Assembly (NCBI RefSeq): GCF_000478605.2
Contig: NZ_ASHX02000001.1
Coordinates: forward strand, 1,899,895-1,963,894
Source of the DNA: Streptomyces thermolilacinus SPC6
Lineage (GTDB): Bacteria > Actinomycetota > Actinomycetes > Streptomycetales > Streptomycetaceae
Reading direction: 5' to 3'
DNA length: 64,000 nucleotides
Under the pieces are notes generated by a model. The model searched no databases, was not told the DNA's origin, and worked only from the letters and a program-made list of their open reading frames with translations. Both the position numbers and the translations under genes were made by a program. Positions 10,636 through 20,319 of the stretch are shown here, piece after piece (position 1 is the first letter of the stretch; the number at the start of each line of letters is the position of its first letter).

Positions 10636-12234
10636 TCACTTGGAGACGTTGACGGCGGCCGGGGCATCCTCGCCGAGCAGCTTGCCGTCGAAGGTCTCGA
10701 ACTGCTTCTTGAAGTCGGCGATGCACTCCGCGACCTTGTCGAGCGTGTCGTCCGACATCTTGCCGCCCTCGCGGATCGACGTCATGAGCGACTTGTGCTC
10801 GCGGTGCAGGAAGTCCAGCAGCTCCGTCTCGAAGCGGCGGATGTCCTGGACCGGGACGTCGTCCATCTTGCCCGTGGTGCCGGCCCAGACGGAGACGACC
10901 TGGTTCTCGGTCGACATCGGCTGGTACTGCGGCTGCTTCAGCAGCTCGACCATGCGCTTACCGCGCTCCAGGGCGGCCTTCGACGCGGCGTCCAGGTCGG
11001 AACCGAAGGCGGCGAACGCCTCCAGCTCACGGAACTGGGCCAGGTCGACACGGAGCCGGCCGGAGACCTGCTTCATGGCCTTGTGCTGGGCGGAGCCACC
11101 GACTCGCGACACGGAGATACCGACGTTCAGGGCCGGGCGCTGACCGGCGTTGAACAGGTCGGACTCCAGGAAGCACTGGCCGTCGGTGATGGAGATGACG
11201 TTGGTCGGGATGAACGCCGACACGTCGTTGGCCTTGGTCTCGACGATCGGGAGACCGGTCATCGAACCGGCGCCCATCTCGTCGGAGAGCTTGGCGCAGC
11301 GCTCCAGCAGACGGGAGTGCAGGTAGAAGACGTCACCCGGGTAGGCCTCGCGGCCCGGCGGGCGGCGCAGCAGCAGCGACACGGCGCGGTAGGCGTCGGC
11401 CTGCTTCGACAGGTCGTCGAAGACGATGAGGACGTGCTTGCCCTCGTACATCCACTGCTGACCGATGGCGGAGCCGGTGTAGGGCGCCAGGTACTTGAAG
11501 CCGGCCGGGTCGGACGCCGGGGCGGCGACGATGGTCGTGTACTCCAGGGCACCGGCCTCCTCCAGCGCGCCGCGGACGGACGCGATGGTGGAGCCCTTCT
11601 GGCCGATGGCGACGTAGATGCAGCGGACCTGCTTCTTCGGGTCGCCGGTGCGCCAGTTGTCGCGCTGGTTGATGATCGTGTCGACGGCCAGGGCGGTCTT
11701 GCCGGTCTGGCGGTCGCCGATGATCAGCTGACGCTGACCACGGCCGATCGGGGTCATCGCGTCGACGGCCTTGTAGCCCGTCTCCATCGGCTCGTGCACC
11801 GACTTGCGCTGCATGACCGTGGGGGCCTGCAGCTCGAGGGCGCGGCGGCCGGACGTCTCGATCTCGCCGAGGCCGTCGATCGGGTTGCCGAGCGGGTCGA
11901 CCACGCGACCCAGGTAGCCCTCGCCGACGGCGACGGACAGGACCTCGCCGGTGCGCTGGACCGACTGGCCCTCCTCGATACCGCTGAACTCACCGAGGAC
12001 AATGGCACCGATCTCGCGCTCCTCGAGGTTGAGGGCGAGGCCGAGGGTGCCGTCCTCGAACTTCAGCAGCTCGTTGGCCATGGTCGAGGGCAGGCCCTCG
12101 ACCTTCGCGATGCCGTCGCCGGCAAGGCTGACCGTACCGACCTCCTCGCGCGAGGCCGCGTCCGGCTTGTACGACTGGACAAAGTTCTCCAGCGCGTCCC
12201 GGATCTCCTCCGGCCGGATCGTGAGCTCCGCCAT
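10636..12234 (-). CDS. atpA: ATP synthase alpha subunit
   Basis: 532 aa from the ATG at 12234 ([19 protein letters not shown]), the conserved N-terminus, 6 nt after AGGGA. The reading frame is open 28 codons further upstream through the dispersed repeat at 12271-12310, but this is not part of the protein. Walker A is in '[20 protein letters not shown]'. The alpha-subunit signature '[17 protein letters not shown]' contains the arginine finger. It is the non-catalytic nucleotide-binding subunit of F1. Confidence 0.98.
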   Translation of the reverse strand: MAELTIRPEEIRDALENFVQSYKPDAASREEVGTVSLAGDGIAKVEGLPSTMANELLKFEDGTLGLALNLEEREIGAIVLGEFSGIEEGQSVQRTGEVLSVAVGEGYLGRVVDPLGNPIDGLGEIETSGRRALELQAPTVMQRKSVHEPMETGYKAVDAMTPIGRGQRQLIIGDRQTGKTALAVDTIINQRDNWRTGDPKKQVRCIYVAIGQKGSTIASVRGALEEAGALEYTTIVAAPASDPAGFKYLAPYTGSAIGQQWMYEGKHVLIVFDDLSKQADAYRAVSLLLRRPPGREAYPGDVFYLHSRLLERCAKLSDEMGAGSMTGLPIVETKANDVSAFIPTNVISITDGQCFLESDLFNAGQRPALNVGISVSRVGGSAQHKAMKQVSGRLRVDLAQFRELEAFAAFGSDLDAASKAALERGKRMVELLKQPQYQPMSTENQVVSVWAGTTGKMDDVPVQDIRRFETELLDFLHREHKSLMTSIREGGKMSDDTLDKVAECIADFKKQFETFDGKLLGEDAPAAVNVSK

Positions 12235-12270
12235 CTGGGTTCCCTGCTCTCCTTGTTGGGCCCGAAGTCT

Positions 12271-12310
12271 CTTTGGGGGATCTGGGGGCTCCCCCCAGAA
12301 CTTCTGCATC
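12271..12310 (-). repeat. Dispersed palindromic repeat upstream of atpA
   Basis: On the minus strand the sequence TGCAGAAGTTCTGGGGGGAG continues into CCCCCAGATCCCCC, forming a G/C hairpin. A clearly related copy occurs upstream of, and inside, prmC (21152-21197). Here it occupies the 138-nt gap between atpH and atpA. Confidence 0.75.
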
Positions 12311-12372
12311 CTGTGCACGGCCCAACCGGGCCGTAGGTAACGCTTGTTGGGTTTGGTGACCTGATCCGCGGG

Positions 12373-13188
12373 TCAGCCGGCCAGTCGCCGCGACGCCTCG
12401 TCGAGGCGGGAGGCGATCGTGCCGTTGACGACCTCGTCGCCGATCCGCACCGAGATCCCGCCGAGGACCGTGGGGTCCACGTCGAGGTTCAGGTGCATCT
12501 TGCGGCCGTACATCTTGGCCAGCACCGCGCCGAGGCGCTGCTTCTGCTGGTCCGTGAGCGGTACCGCCGACGTGACGACGGCGACCATGCGGTCCCGGCG
12601 CGCCGCGGCGAGCTTGGACAGGGACTCGAGTCCCCCCTCCAGGCTACGTCCCCGCGGCTGGGTGACCAGGCGGATGATCAGCCGCTCGGTCGCCGCGTGG
12701 GCCCGGCCGCCGAGGAGGCGACGCAGCAGGTCGCCCTTGGCGGTGGCCGTTGCGGCACGGTCGGTCAGCGCGGCCCGCAGCTCGGGGCTGGAGGTCGCGA
12801 TCCGGCCGAACCGGAACAGCTCGTCCTCGACGTCGTCGAGGGCGCCGGCCTTCTGTGCCGCGGTGAGGTCCGCCGTGTCCGCCAGCTCCTCGATCGCGTC
12901 GACCAGGTCGCGCGACTGGGACCAGCGGGAACGGACCATGCCGGAGACCAGGTCCACGGTCTCCCCGCCCACCTGACCGCTCAGCAGTCGCGTGGCCAGG
13001 TCGGCCTTGGCCTCTCCGGCCTGCGCCGGGTCGGTGAGGACCCGACGCAGCGACACCTCGCGGTCGAGCAGCGCGGTGACGGCGGCCAGCTCCTCGGCGA
13101 GCTTCCCCGCGTCGACCGACGTGTTGTCGGTCAGCGCGTCGAGACGCTCGCGCGCGGCAGCCAGTGCCTCGCGGCTCGCTCCGTTCAT
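12373..13188 (-). CDS. atpH: ATP synthase delta subunit
   Basis: 271 aa, longer than the roughly 180-aa E. coli delta but normal for streptomycetes. Typical C-terminal signatures are present: 'VVTSAVPLTDQQKQRLGAVL' and 'VDPTVLGGISVRIGDEVVNG', the conserved F1-binding end. It joins the alpha3beta3 head to the peripheral b stalk. Its start overlaps the atpF stop by 4 nt. Confidence 0.96.
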   Translation of the reverse strand: MNGASREALAAARERLDALTDNTSVDAGKLAEELAAVTALLDREVSLRRVLTDPAQAGEAKADLATRLLSGQVGGETVDLVSGMVRSRWSQSRDLVDAIEELADTADLTAAQKAGALDDVEDELFRFGRIATSSPELRAALTDRAATATAKGDLLRRLLGGRAHAATERLIIRLVTQPRGRSLEGGLESLSKLAAARRDRMVAVVTSAVPLTDQQKQRLGAVLAKMYGRKMHLNLDVDPTVLGGISVRIGDEVVNGTIASRLDEASRRLAG

Positions 13189-13727
13189 CGGGCGGCCTCG
13201 GCCTTCTCCTCGAGCTCGTCGAGGAAGCGGTCGATGGTGCGGCTCTGGCGGGCGACGTCCTCGAGGGACTCGCCGACCAGCTTGCCGGCCAGGTCGGTGG
13301 CGAGCTTGCCGACGTCCTGCCGCAGGGCGGCGGCGGCCGCCTTGCGGTCGGCCTCGATCTGCGCGTGACCGGCGGCGACGATCTCCTCGCGCTGACGCTG
13401 GCCTTCCGCCTTCATCTCGGCGATGATCGCGGCGCCCTGCTCCTGTGCCTCCTGGCGCAGACGCGCGGCCTCATGGCGGGCCTCGGCGAGCTGAGCCTTG
13501 TACTGCTCAAGCACACTCTGGGCCTCGATCTGGGCCGACTCGGCCTTCTCGATCCCGCCCTCGATGGCCTCACGACGCTCGTCCAGAACCTTGTTGATGT
13601 TCGGGAGGAGCTTCTTGGCGAGGAAGCCGAAGACGATGGCGAAGGCGATCAGACCGACGACGAGCTCGTCGAGATGCGGGATGATCGGAGGCTGCTCCTC
13701 CGCCGCCGCAAGGAACAGAGCGTTCAC
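13185..13727 (-). CDS. atpF: ATP synthase b subunit
   Basis: 180 aa. One membrane helix near the N-terminus (about residues 22-42, 'LVVGLIAFAIVFGFLAKKLL') is followed by a long charged helix rich in Ala, Glu, Gln and Arg that forms the peripheral stalk ('EQYKAQLAEARHEAARLRQE'). Translation starts at a GTG at 13727. It lies between atpE and atpH. Confidence 0.96.
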   Translation of the reverse strand: MNALFLAAAEEQPPIIPHLDELVVGLIAFAIVFGFLAKKLLPNINKVLDERREAIEGGIEKAESAQIEAQSVLEQYKAQLAEARHEAARLRQEAQEQGAAIIAEMKAEGQRQREEIVAAGHAQIEADRKAAAAALRQDVGKLATDLAGKLVGESLEDVARQSRTIDRFLDELEEKAEAAR

Positions 13728-13769
13728 ATCAGTGCCTTCCGTGAATGGTGTGGGGCTGTCGAATCCGGC

Positions 13770-14901
<1,132 letters not shown>

Positions 14902-15126
14902 CGCGGGCTCCTTCAGCGTGGCGCATAGGTACGGCAACCTCGTTGTGTCGGCGCGGCACGCAGCCGCGGGTCGGCACTGGACTGGTCTTACGGATAAGGG
15001 GGCGGCGGCTAGGCGTCGAGCGTCGCGCTGGGACAGGCGCCTGCTCGGATGGCCGCGCCCGCAGTGCCGCATTTGGCATCGGACGATAGCAGCATCGCGA
15101 GGGGCTCTTTATCCCGGCCCTACCTC

Positions 15127-15564
15127 TCACGCCGAGGACCCGCTCTTGGCGGGCGTTCCGCCCTGCCCTGCGGCCGGGTCGACGTAGAGGATCTTGGCCT
15201 TCATCCAGCTCCGCGCCTGCGCGGTGATCCACGTGATCGTGGCCGCGAGCAGGGTGAAGGCGAAGGCCTTGAAATCGAACAGCGTCGTGTTCTTGAACAT
15301 GGTCAGGAACACGAAGAGCAGAAGCAGCTGAGCCACGTAGAGCATCAGGCCCATGGCCTGAAAGAGCTGCGGCAGCGACTTGGCCGTGCGGTGCAGCACC
15401 ACCAGTCCGACACCCATGAACAGGACGACGACGAGCGTTCCGACGACGCCTCCGATGGCTCCCTTGCCGCCGGCGACCACCGCACTCACCGCGGTGCCGA
15501 CGGCGCCGACGACGAGCGTGGGTACGGCGGCGGGCAGGACGGTGCGGATGTCGTTGGACGGCAT
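15127..15564 (-). CDS. atpI: ATP synthase-associated membrane protein I
   Basis: About 145 aa from the ATG at 15564 (MPSNDIRTVLPAAVPTLVV), which has GGAG 8 nt upstream. An ATG at 15606 would add 14 residues but has no good ribosome-binding site. Four membrane segments are visible (for example 'TLVVVLFMGVGLVVLHRTA' and 'LMLYVAQLLLLFVFLTMFK'). AtpI proteins precede atpB in many atp operons and help c-ring assembly or stability. 225 nt separate it from atpB. Confidence 0.85.
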   Translation of the reverse strand: MPSNDIRTVLPAAVPTLVVGAVGTAVSAVVAGGKGAIGGVVGTLVVVLFMGVGLVVLHRTAKSLPQLFQAMGLMLYVAQLLLLFVFLTMFKNTTLFDFKAFAFTLLAATITWITAQARSWMKAKILYVDPAAGQGGTPAKSGSSA

Positions 15565-15689
15565 GGCGGCATCTCCGCTTGCTGGTGGGGGCAGTGGTGT
15601 CGTCATGGACGAGCGTAGGCCCGGTCCGAGTCAGATCTCGACGCCAATGGGCCGTCGCACTGCGGCCCTTCGGCACTGTCGCCGGGTCT

Positions 15690-15735
15690 CGTGAACGGTA
15701 TCACAAACTATTTGAAGAGGTCTTTACCCGAAGGT
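15690..15735 (-). promoter_or_regulatory. AT-rich patch, probable atp operon promoter region
   Basis: Reading on the minus strand, GTAAAGACCTCTTCAAATAG and the following TTTGTGATACC form the only AT-rich stretch upstream of atpI. I could not choose a convincing -35/-10 pair. Confidence 0.35.
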
Positions 15736-15825
15736 GTGCTGACGCTCACACATGAGAGTGGTCCCGCGCGTGTGTGCACGACAAGCGGGGGCTTTGTCTG
15801 GTAATGCGCGCGAGTGCGCCGTTCG

Positions 15826-17250
15826 TCAACTCGGCGTTCCGGCCTTCCGCCGTTCGGGAAGGTGGGATCGGGCGCCGATCGCGGTCGCACCGTTGACCCC
15901 CGCCGGGACGTTCCGCGGCTCCCCCGGCTCACCTTCCCCCGGCACCACGTCGGCCCCGCCGGACCCGTGCGACCTGTCCGTCCCGCCCGTCCTGCCCGTC
16001 CCGTCGGCCCCGTCGGCGGCGGGCGTGCCGGCACTGCCCTCGGCGGCCCCCAGGGAGCCGTCCACGGCCTGCGGGGCGACCTTCCGGCGCCGGTACCGGG
16101 GCGGCACGAACGACTCCGCCCAGCGGGGCGCACGGGGCTGGAACCGGGGCAGGAGCAGCAGCACCAGGCCCACCGCGCTCAGCGCCACGATCGGCAGCAT
16201 GATCCACATGGACGCGGAGTGAACGGAGTACGTCAGGGTGCCGAACGCGATCAGCGACGACCAGAAGTACATGATCCACACCGCTCGGCTGTGCGAGTGG
16301 CCGATCTCCAGCAACCGGTGGTGCAGGTGACCGCGGTCGGCGGCGAACGGCGACTGACCGTTCCAGGTGCGCCGCACGATGGCGAGGAACAGGTCCGCCA
16401 TGGGGATGGCGATGATCGTCAACGGCAGCAGCAGCGGGATGAAGACGGGCAGCGCGGCGTGCGTCGCCTCACGGGTCGAGCCCTCGAAGAGCGCCAGCGA
16501 GTCCGGGTCCACCTGGCCCGTGATGGAGATCGCCGACGCGGCCAGCACCAGGCCGATCAGCATCGACCCCGAGTCGCCCATGAAGATCCGCGCCGGGTGC
16601 ATGTTGTGCGGCAGGAAGCCCAGGCACATGCCCATCAGCACGGCGGCGAACAGCGTCGCGGGCGCGGCGGCCTCGATCCCGTAGCCGTACCAGATCCGGT
16701 ACGCGTACAGGAAGAACGCGGAGGCGGCGAGGCACACCATGCCGGCGGCCAGGCCGTCGAGGCCGTCGACGAAGTTCACCGCGTTGATGGTGAGGACGAC
16801 CAGGGCGACGGTCAGCAGCGTGCCCTGCCACTGGGTGAGGCCCACCGTGCCGACGCCGGGGATGGGCAGCCACAGGATCGTCAGACCCTGCACCACCATG
16901 ACGCCCGCCGCGATCATCTGCGCGCCCAGCTTGATGAGCGCGTCGATCTCGAACTTGTCGTCCAGGACGCCGATCAGCCAGATCAGGGCCGCGCCGGAGA
17001 GCAGCGCGCGCGGCTCGTTGGACAGCTCGAAGACGCTGTTGAGGTTCTCCAGGCGGTCCGCGACCAGCAGTCCGGCGCACAGCCCGAAGAACATGGCGAT
17101 GCCGCCCAGCCGGGGCGTGGGCTCTCGGTGCACGTCGCGCGCGCGGATCTCGGGCATCGCGCCCGCCGCGATGGCGAACTTCCGCACCGGCCCGGTGAGC
17201 AGGTAGGTCACCGCGGCCGTGATGCAGAGCGTCAGCAGGTAATCACGCAC
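15826..17250 (-). CDS. MraY/WecA-family undecaprenyl-phosphate phosphosugar transferase
   Basis: About 474 aa. Eleven or so membrane helices carry the superfamily motifs: 'REPTPRLGGIAMF', the Asp pair in 'LIGVLDDKFEIDALIKLGAQ', 'NAVNFVDGLDGLAAG', 'HPARIFMGDSGSM', and the His-rich 'RGHLHHRLLEIGHSHSRAV'. The 'HLHHR' form is typical of WecA/TagO enzymes, so it probably starts a cell-wall polymer or glycan on undecaprenyl phosphate rather than lipid I. The last 110 residues are a disordered Gly/Pro/Arg tail. I prefer the GTG at 17250 (VRDYLLTLC), which has GGGG 6 nt upstream. GTG 17262 is possible. Confidence 0.88.
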   Translation of the reverse strand: MRDYLLTLCITAAVTYLLTGPVRKFAIAAGAMPEIRARDVHREPTPRLGGIAMFFGLCAGLLVADRLENLNSVFELSNEPRALLSGAALIWLIGVLDDKFEIDALIKLGAQMIAAGVMVVQGLTILWLPIPGVGTVGLTQWQGTLLTVALVVLTINAVNFVDGLDGLAAGMVCLAASAFFLYAYRIWYGYGIEAAAPATLFAAVLMGMCLGFLPHNMHPARIFMGDSGSMLIGLVLAASAISITGQVDPDSLALFEGSTREATHAALPVFIPLLLPLTIIAIPMADLFLAIVRRTWNGQSPFAADRGHLHHRLLEIGHSHSRAVWIMYFWSSLIAFGTLTYSVHSASMWIMLPIVALSAVGLVLLLLPRFQPRAPRWAESFVPPRYRRRKVAPQAVDGSLGAAEGSAGTPAADGADGTGRTGGTDRSHGSGGADVVPGEGEPGEPRNVPAGVNGATAIGARSHLPERRKAGTPS

Positions 17251-17380
17251 GGGCTGCCCCACAGGAATAGCTGGCCATCTCAGCCCCACACCCTAGTCGC
17301 GCCGCCTCCATGGTGTGGGACACCGGGGAGCCCCGCACGGTTGCACGAAGCCGTCCAGGAACCCGCCACCGGGCGAACGG

Positions 17381-18775
17381 CTAGCGTCCGTACGGAGGGA
17401 ACCGGCCCGCGAGCGCCCGTGCCTCGGCCCGTACGGCGCCCGAGTCGGCGTCCTCGCGCAGGGCGTCGGCGAACAGCCGCGCGATCTGCTCCATCTCCGC
17501 GGCGCCCATGCCCTGGGTGGTCACCGCGGCCGTGCCGAACCGGATGCCGCGCCCGTCGCCGTACGGCAGGGCGCAGACGTCCACGACCAGGCCCGCGGCG
17601 GCCAGCCGGGCGCGTGCGGTGCGGCCGTCCACGCCGAGCGGGGCCGGGTCGGCGGTGATCAGGTGCGTGTCGGTGCCGCCGGTGGTCACCGCGAAGCCCA
17701 GCGCGGCCAGCCGCTCCGCCAGCAGCCGCGCGTTGGCGACGACCTGGTGCGTGTACTGCCGGAACGCCGGGGTCGCGGCCTCCCCGAAGGCGACCGCCTT
17801 GGCGGCGACGGTGTGCATCTGGGCGCCGCCCTGCGTGAACGGGAACACCGCCCGGTCGATCCTCTCCGCCAGCTCGTCCCCGCACAGCAGCAGCCCGCCG
17901 CGCGGCCCGCGCAGCACCTTGTGGGTCGTCGCGCAGACGACGTCCGCGTACGGGACGGGGTTGGGCGCCGCTCCCCCGGCGACCAGGCCGATCGGGTGCG
18001 CGGCGTCCACGACGAGGGCGGCCCCGACCTCGTCAGCGATGTCGCGGAACTCGGCGTAGTCGATGTGGCGGGGGTACGAGATCGAGCCGCACACGATGGC
18101 CTTCGGCCGGTGCCGGCGGGCCAGGGCACGCACCTGGTGGTGGTCGACGAGCCCGCTCTCCGCGTCCACGCCGTACGGGACGAACTCGAACCAGCGGCCC
18201 GAGAAGTTCGCCGGGGAGCCGTGCGTGAGGTGGCCGCCGTGGGCGAGGCCCATGGCGAGGACGGTGTCCCCGGGGCGCAGCAGCGCCGCGTACGCCGCCA
18301 GCACGGCCGATGAGCCGGAGTGGGCCTGCACGTTCGCGTGGTCGGCGCCGAACAGGGCGCACGCCCGCTCGACGGCGAGCCGCTCGGCCGCGTCGGCGTA
18401 CTCGCAGCCGCCGTGGTGGCGGCGGCCCGGGTAGCCCTCGGCGTACTTGTTGGCGAGCCGCGAGCCCAGCGCGGCGAGCACGGCCGGGGAGGTGAAGTTC
18501 TCGGCGGCGATCAGCTGGAGGCCGTCCTCCTGGCGCCGTGCCTCGCCGTCGAGTACGTCGGCGATCTGCGGGTCCTGGCGCCGCAGGGCGTCGGGGTCGG
18601 GGCCGTAGGGGCCGTGCGGCGCCTGGTCGGTACCGGTGGCGGGCACGGCGGTGGCGGTGTGCCCGGGCCGGGTGGTCCCCGCGGGCCCGGGAGTGCCGGC
18701 GGCCCCGGCGGGTTCGGTCGTACCGGCTGTTCCGGCCGTCGCTGTGGTTCCGGCGGATCCGGCGGTGAGCGGCAT
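17381..18775 (-). CDS. glyA: Serine hydroxymethyltransferase paralogue
   Basis: 464 aa. Conserved motifs include 'GLQLIAAENFTSPAVLAALG', 'NKYAEGYPGRRHHGG', 'GLAHGGHLTHGSPANFSGRW', and the PLP lysine in 'TTHKVLRGPRGGLLLCG'. It would interconvert serine and glycine with tetrahydrofolate. Two things differ from the standard enzyme: a low-complexity Thr/Ala/Gly/Pro extension of about 55 residues at the N-terminus, and 'HSGSSAVLAAYAAL' where HSGSQAN is normal. It is probably a second, specialised SHMT. A start inside the extension cannot be excluded. Confidence 0.85.
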   Translation of the reverse strand: MPLTAGSAGTTATAGTAGTTEPAGAAGTPGPAGTTRPGHTATAVPATGTDQAPHGPYGPDPDALRRQDPQIADVLDGEARRQEDGLQLIAAENFTSPAVLAALGSRLANKYAEGYPGRRHHGGCEYADAAERLAVERACALFGADHANVQAHSGSSAVLAAYAALLRPGDTVLAMGLAHGGHLTHGSPANFSGRWFEFVPYGVDAESGLVDHHQVRALARRHRPKAIVCGSISYPRHIDYAEFRDIADEVGAALVVDAAHPIGLVAGGAAPNPVPYADVVCATTHKVLRGPRGGLLLCGDELAERIDRAVFPFTQGGAQMHTVAAKAVAFGEAATPAFRQYTHQVVANARLLAERLAALGFAVTTGGTDTHLITADPAPLGVDGRTARARLAAAGLVVDVCALPYGDGRGIRFGTAAVTTQGMGAAEMEQIARLFADALREDADSGAVRAEARALAGRFPPYGR

Positions 18776-18890
18776 CAGTGGCTCCAGGCGCTCCGGGCGC
18801 TCCAGGCGCTTCAGGCGTGGGCAGGGCCCCCGATCCCCTCCACTGTAGGCCGGGGCCCGGCGGGCCGCCCGTCGGCGTGCTCCGGGCCGC

Positions 18891-19529
18891 TCAGCGGCGT
18901 GCGGGGACCCCGGTGAGGGCCGTCACCACGGGCTCCAGGGCCTGGTTGATCTCGTCGCCCACGGAGCGGAAGAACGTGATGGGCGCGCCGTACGGGTCGT
19001 TGACCTCGTCCGCCTCGGCGTTCGGCGCCAGCAGCCAGCCGCGCAGCGCCGCCGCGGCCTGCACCAGGGCGTGCGCGCGGGCCACCACGCCGTCGGCCTC
19101 CGGGTCGGGCAGCGTGGTGGGGTCTATCGCCCGTACGAGCCGGGTGAACTCCTTCAGGGTGAAGGTGCGCAGGCCCGCGCTGTGGCCCATCGAGATGACC
19201 TGGGCGCGATGGTCACGGGTCGCCGTGAGCACCAGGTCGGCGCGGATGACGTGCTCGTCGATCAGCTCCCGGCCGACGAAGCCGCTGGTGTCCGCGCCGA
19301 AGTCCGCGAGGACCGTCTCGGCGTTGGCCTCCATCGGCGCGCCCTCGTGCCCCCACGTCCCGGCGCTCTCCACGATCAGCCCGCAGCCCGCCGGGTCGCC
19401 GATGCGGTCGCGCAGGGCGTGCCGCGTCAGCCGCTCGGTGATCGGCGAGCGGCAGACGTTGCCAGTGCTGACGTGGAGGATGCGGAACGTGCTCGCCGTG
19501 CCTATGCCACGCCCCTCAGGGGCGGTCAA
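18891..19529 (-). CDS. Low-molecular-weight protein-tyrosine-phosphatase homologue lacking the catalytic Cys
   Basis: 212 aa. The fold is clear: P-loop 'HVSTGNVCRSPITERL' at about residues 19-34 and the general-acid loop 'LPDPEADGV' near residue 140. In active enzymes the P-loop reads V-C-x-G-N-x-C-R-S and the first Cys is the nucleophile. Here that position is Ser (HVSTGN), while the second Cys and the Arg remain. It may therefore bind phosphate without hydrolysing phosphotyrosine. It overlaps tsaC by 4 nt and is probably co-translated with it. Confidence 0.85.
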   Translation of the reverse strand: MTAPEGRGIGTASTFRILHVSTGNVCRSPITERLTRHALRDRIGDPAGCGLIVESAGTWGHEGAPMEANAETVLADFGADTSGFVGRELIDEHVIRADLVLTATRDHRAQVISMGHSAGLRTFTLKEFTRLVRAIDPTTLPDPEADGVVARAHALVQAAAALRGWLLAPNAEADEVNDPYGAPITFFRSVGDEINQALEPVVTALTGVPARR

Positions 19530-20173
19530 TTGGCCACCTCGAGGTCTGGTACGACCGTGCGCAGCTCCTCCGCGGAGAGCGCGCCCGCGCGCAGCAGCAC
19601 CGGCACGTCACGGGTGACGTCCACGATGGACGACGGCACGATGCCCGGCGTGGGGCCGCCGTCCAGGTACACGGAGACGGAGTCGCCGAGCATGCCCTGC
19701 GCGGCGTCGCAGTCCTCGGGCGACGGGTGGCCCGTCAGGTTCGCGGACGACACGGCCATCGGGCCGACGTCGGTGAGCAGCTCGATCGCCACGGGGTGGA
19801 GCGGCATGCGGATCGCGACCGTGCCACGCGTGTCGCCCAGGTCCCACTGGAGGGACGGCTGGTGCCTGGCGACCAGCGTGAGGGCGCCCGGCCAGAACGC
19901 GTCGACGAGCTCCCACGCCTTCTCGGAGAAGTCCGTGACGAGGCCGTGCAGGGTGTTCGGCGAGCCGATGAGGACGGGCGTCGGCATGTTGCGGCCGCGC
20001 CCCTTGGCGTCCAGCAGGTCGGCGACGGCCTCCGGGCTGAAGGCGTCCGCGCCGATGCCGTACACCGTGTCCGTCGGCAGCACGACGAGCTCGCCGCGGC
20101 GGACGGCGGACGCGGCCTCGCGCAGGCCCGTCGAGCGGTCGGTCGCGTCGTTGCAGTCGTATCGCCGTGCCAT
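19526..20173 (-). CDS. tsaC: Threonylcarbamoyl-AMP synthase (Sua5/YciO/YrdC family)
   Basis: 215 aa. The YrdC domain shows 'GELVVLPTDTVYGIGADAFS', 'DAKGRGRNMPTPVLIGS', 'PGALTLVARHQPS', 'VAIRMPLHPVAIELL', and 'MAVSSANLTGHPSP', which line the threonine, bicarbonate and ATP site. It makes the threonylcarbamoyl-adenylate used for t6A37 of tRNAs that read ANN codons. It lacks the extra Sua5 C-terminal domain. It lies between a 48-codon ORF upstream (TGATG overlap) and the phosphatase homologue downstream. Confidence 0.93.
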   Translation of the reverse strand: MARRYDCNDATDRSTGLREAASAVRRGELVVLPTDTVYGIGADAFSPEAVADLLDAKGRGRNMPTPVLIGSPNTLHGLVTDFSEKAWELVDAFWPGALTLVARHQPSLQWDLGDTRGTVAIRMPLHPVAIELLTDVGPMAVSSANLTGHPSPEDCDAAQGMLGDSVSVYLDGGPTPGIVPSSIVDVTRDVPVLLRAGALSAEELRTVVPDLEVAN

Positions 20174-20319
20174 CAGCGGGCCCTCCCAGTTTCGGTCTCT
20201 CGGTTCGCCTCCGGGACGCTGCGGGCACCGCCGCCCTTCGGCTCAGTCGTCGCAGGCGCCTTCGGCGCCGTGTGGTACGCCCGCGTGCGGGCGTCGTGCC
20301 CCTGCCGTACCGCCGTCAT
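20173..20319 (-). CDS. Candidate 48-aa ORF coupled between prmC and tsaC
   Basis: The ATG at 20319 overlaps the prmC stop (ATGA), and the TGA at 20175-20173 overlaps the tsaC start (TGATG). The peptide (MTAVRQGHDARTRAYHTAPK…) is rich in Ala, Arg, Thr and Glu, with no membrane segment and no recognised family. AAGG lies 8 nt upstream. It may be a real coupling peptide that carries ribosomes to tsaC, or chance. The perfect overlaps at both ends are the only support. Confidence 0.35.
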   Translation of the reverse strand: MTAVRQGHDARTRAYHTAPKAPATTEPKGGGARSVPEANRETETGRAR

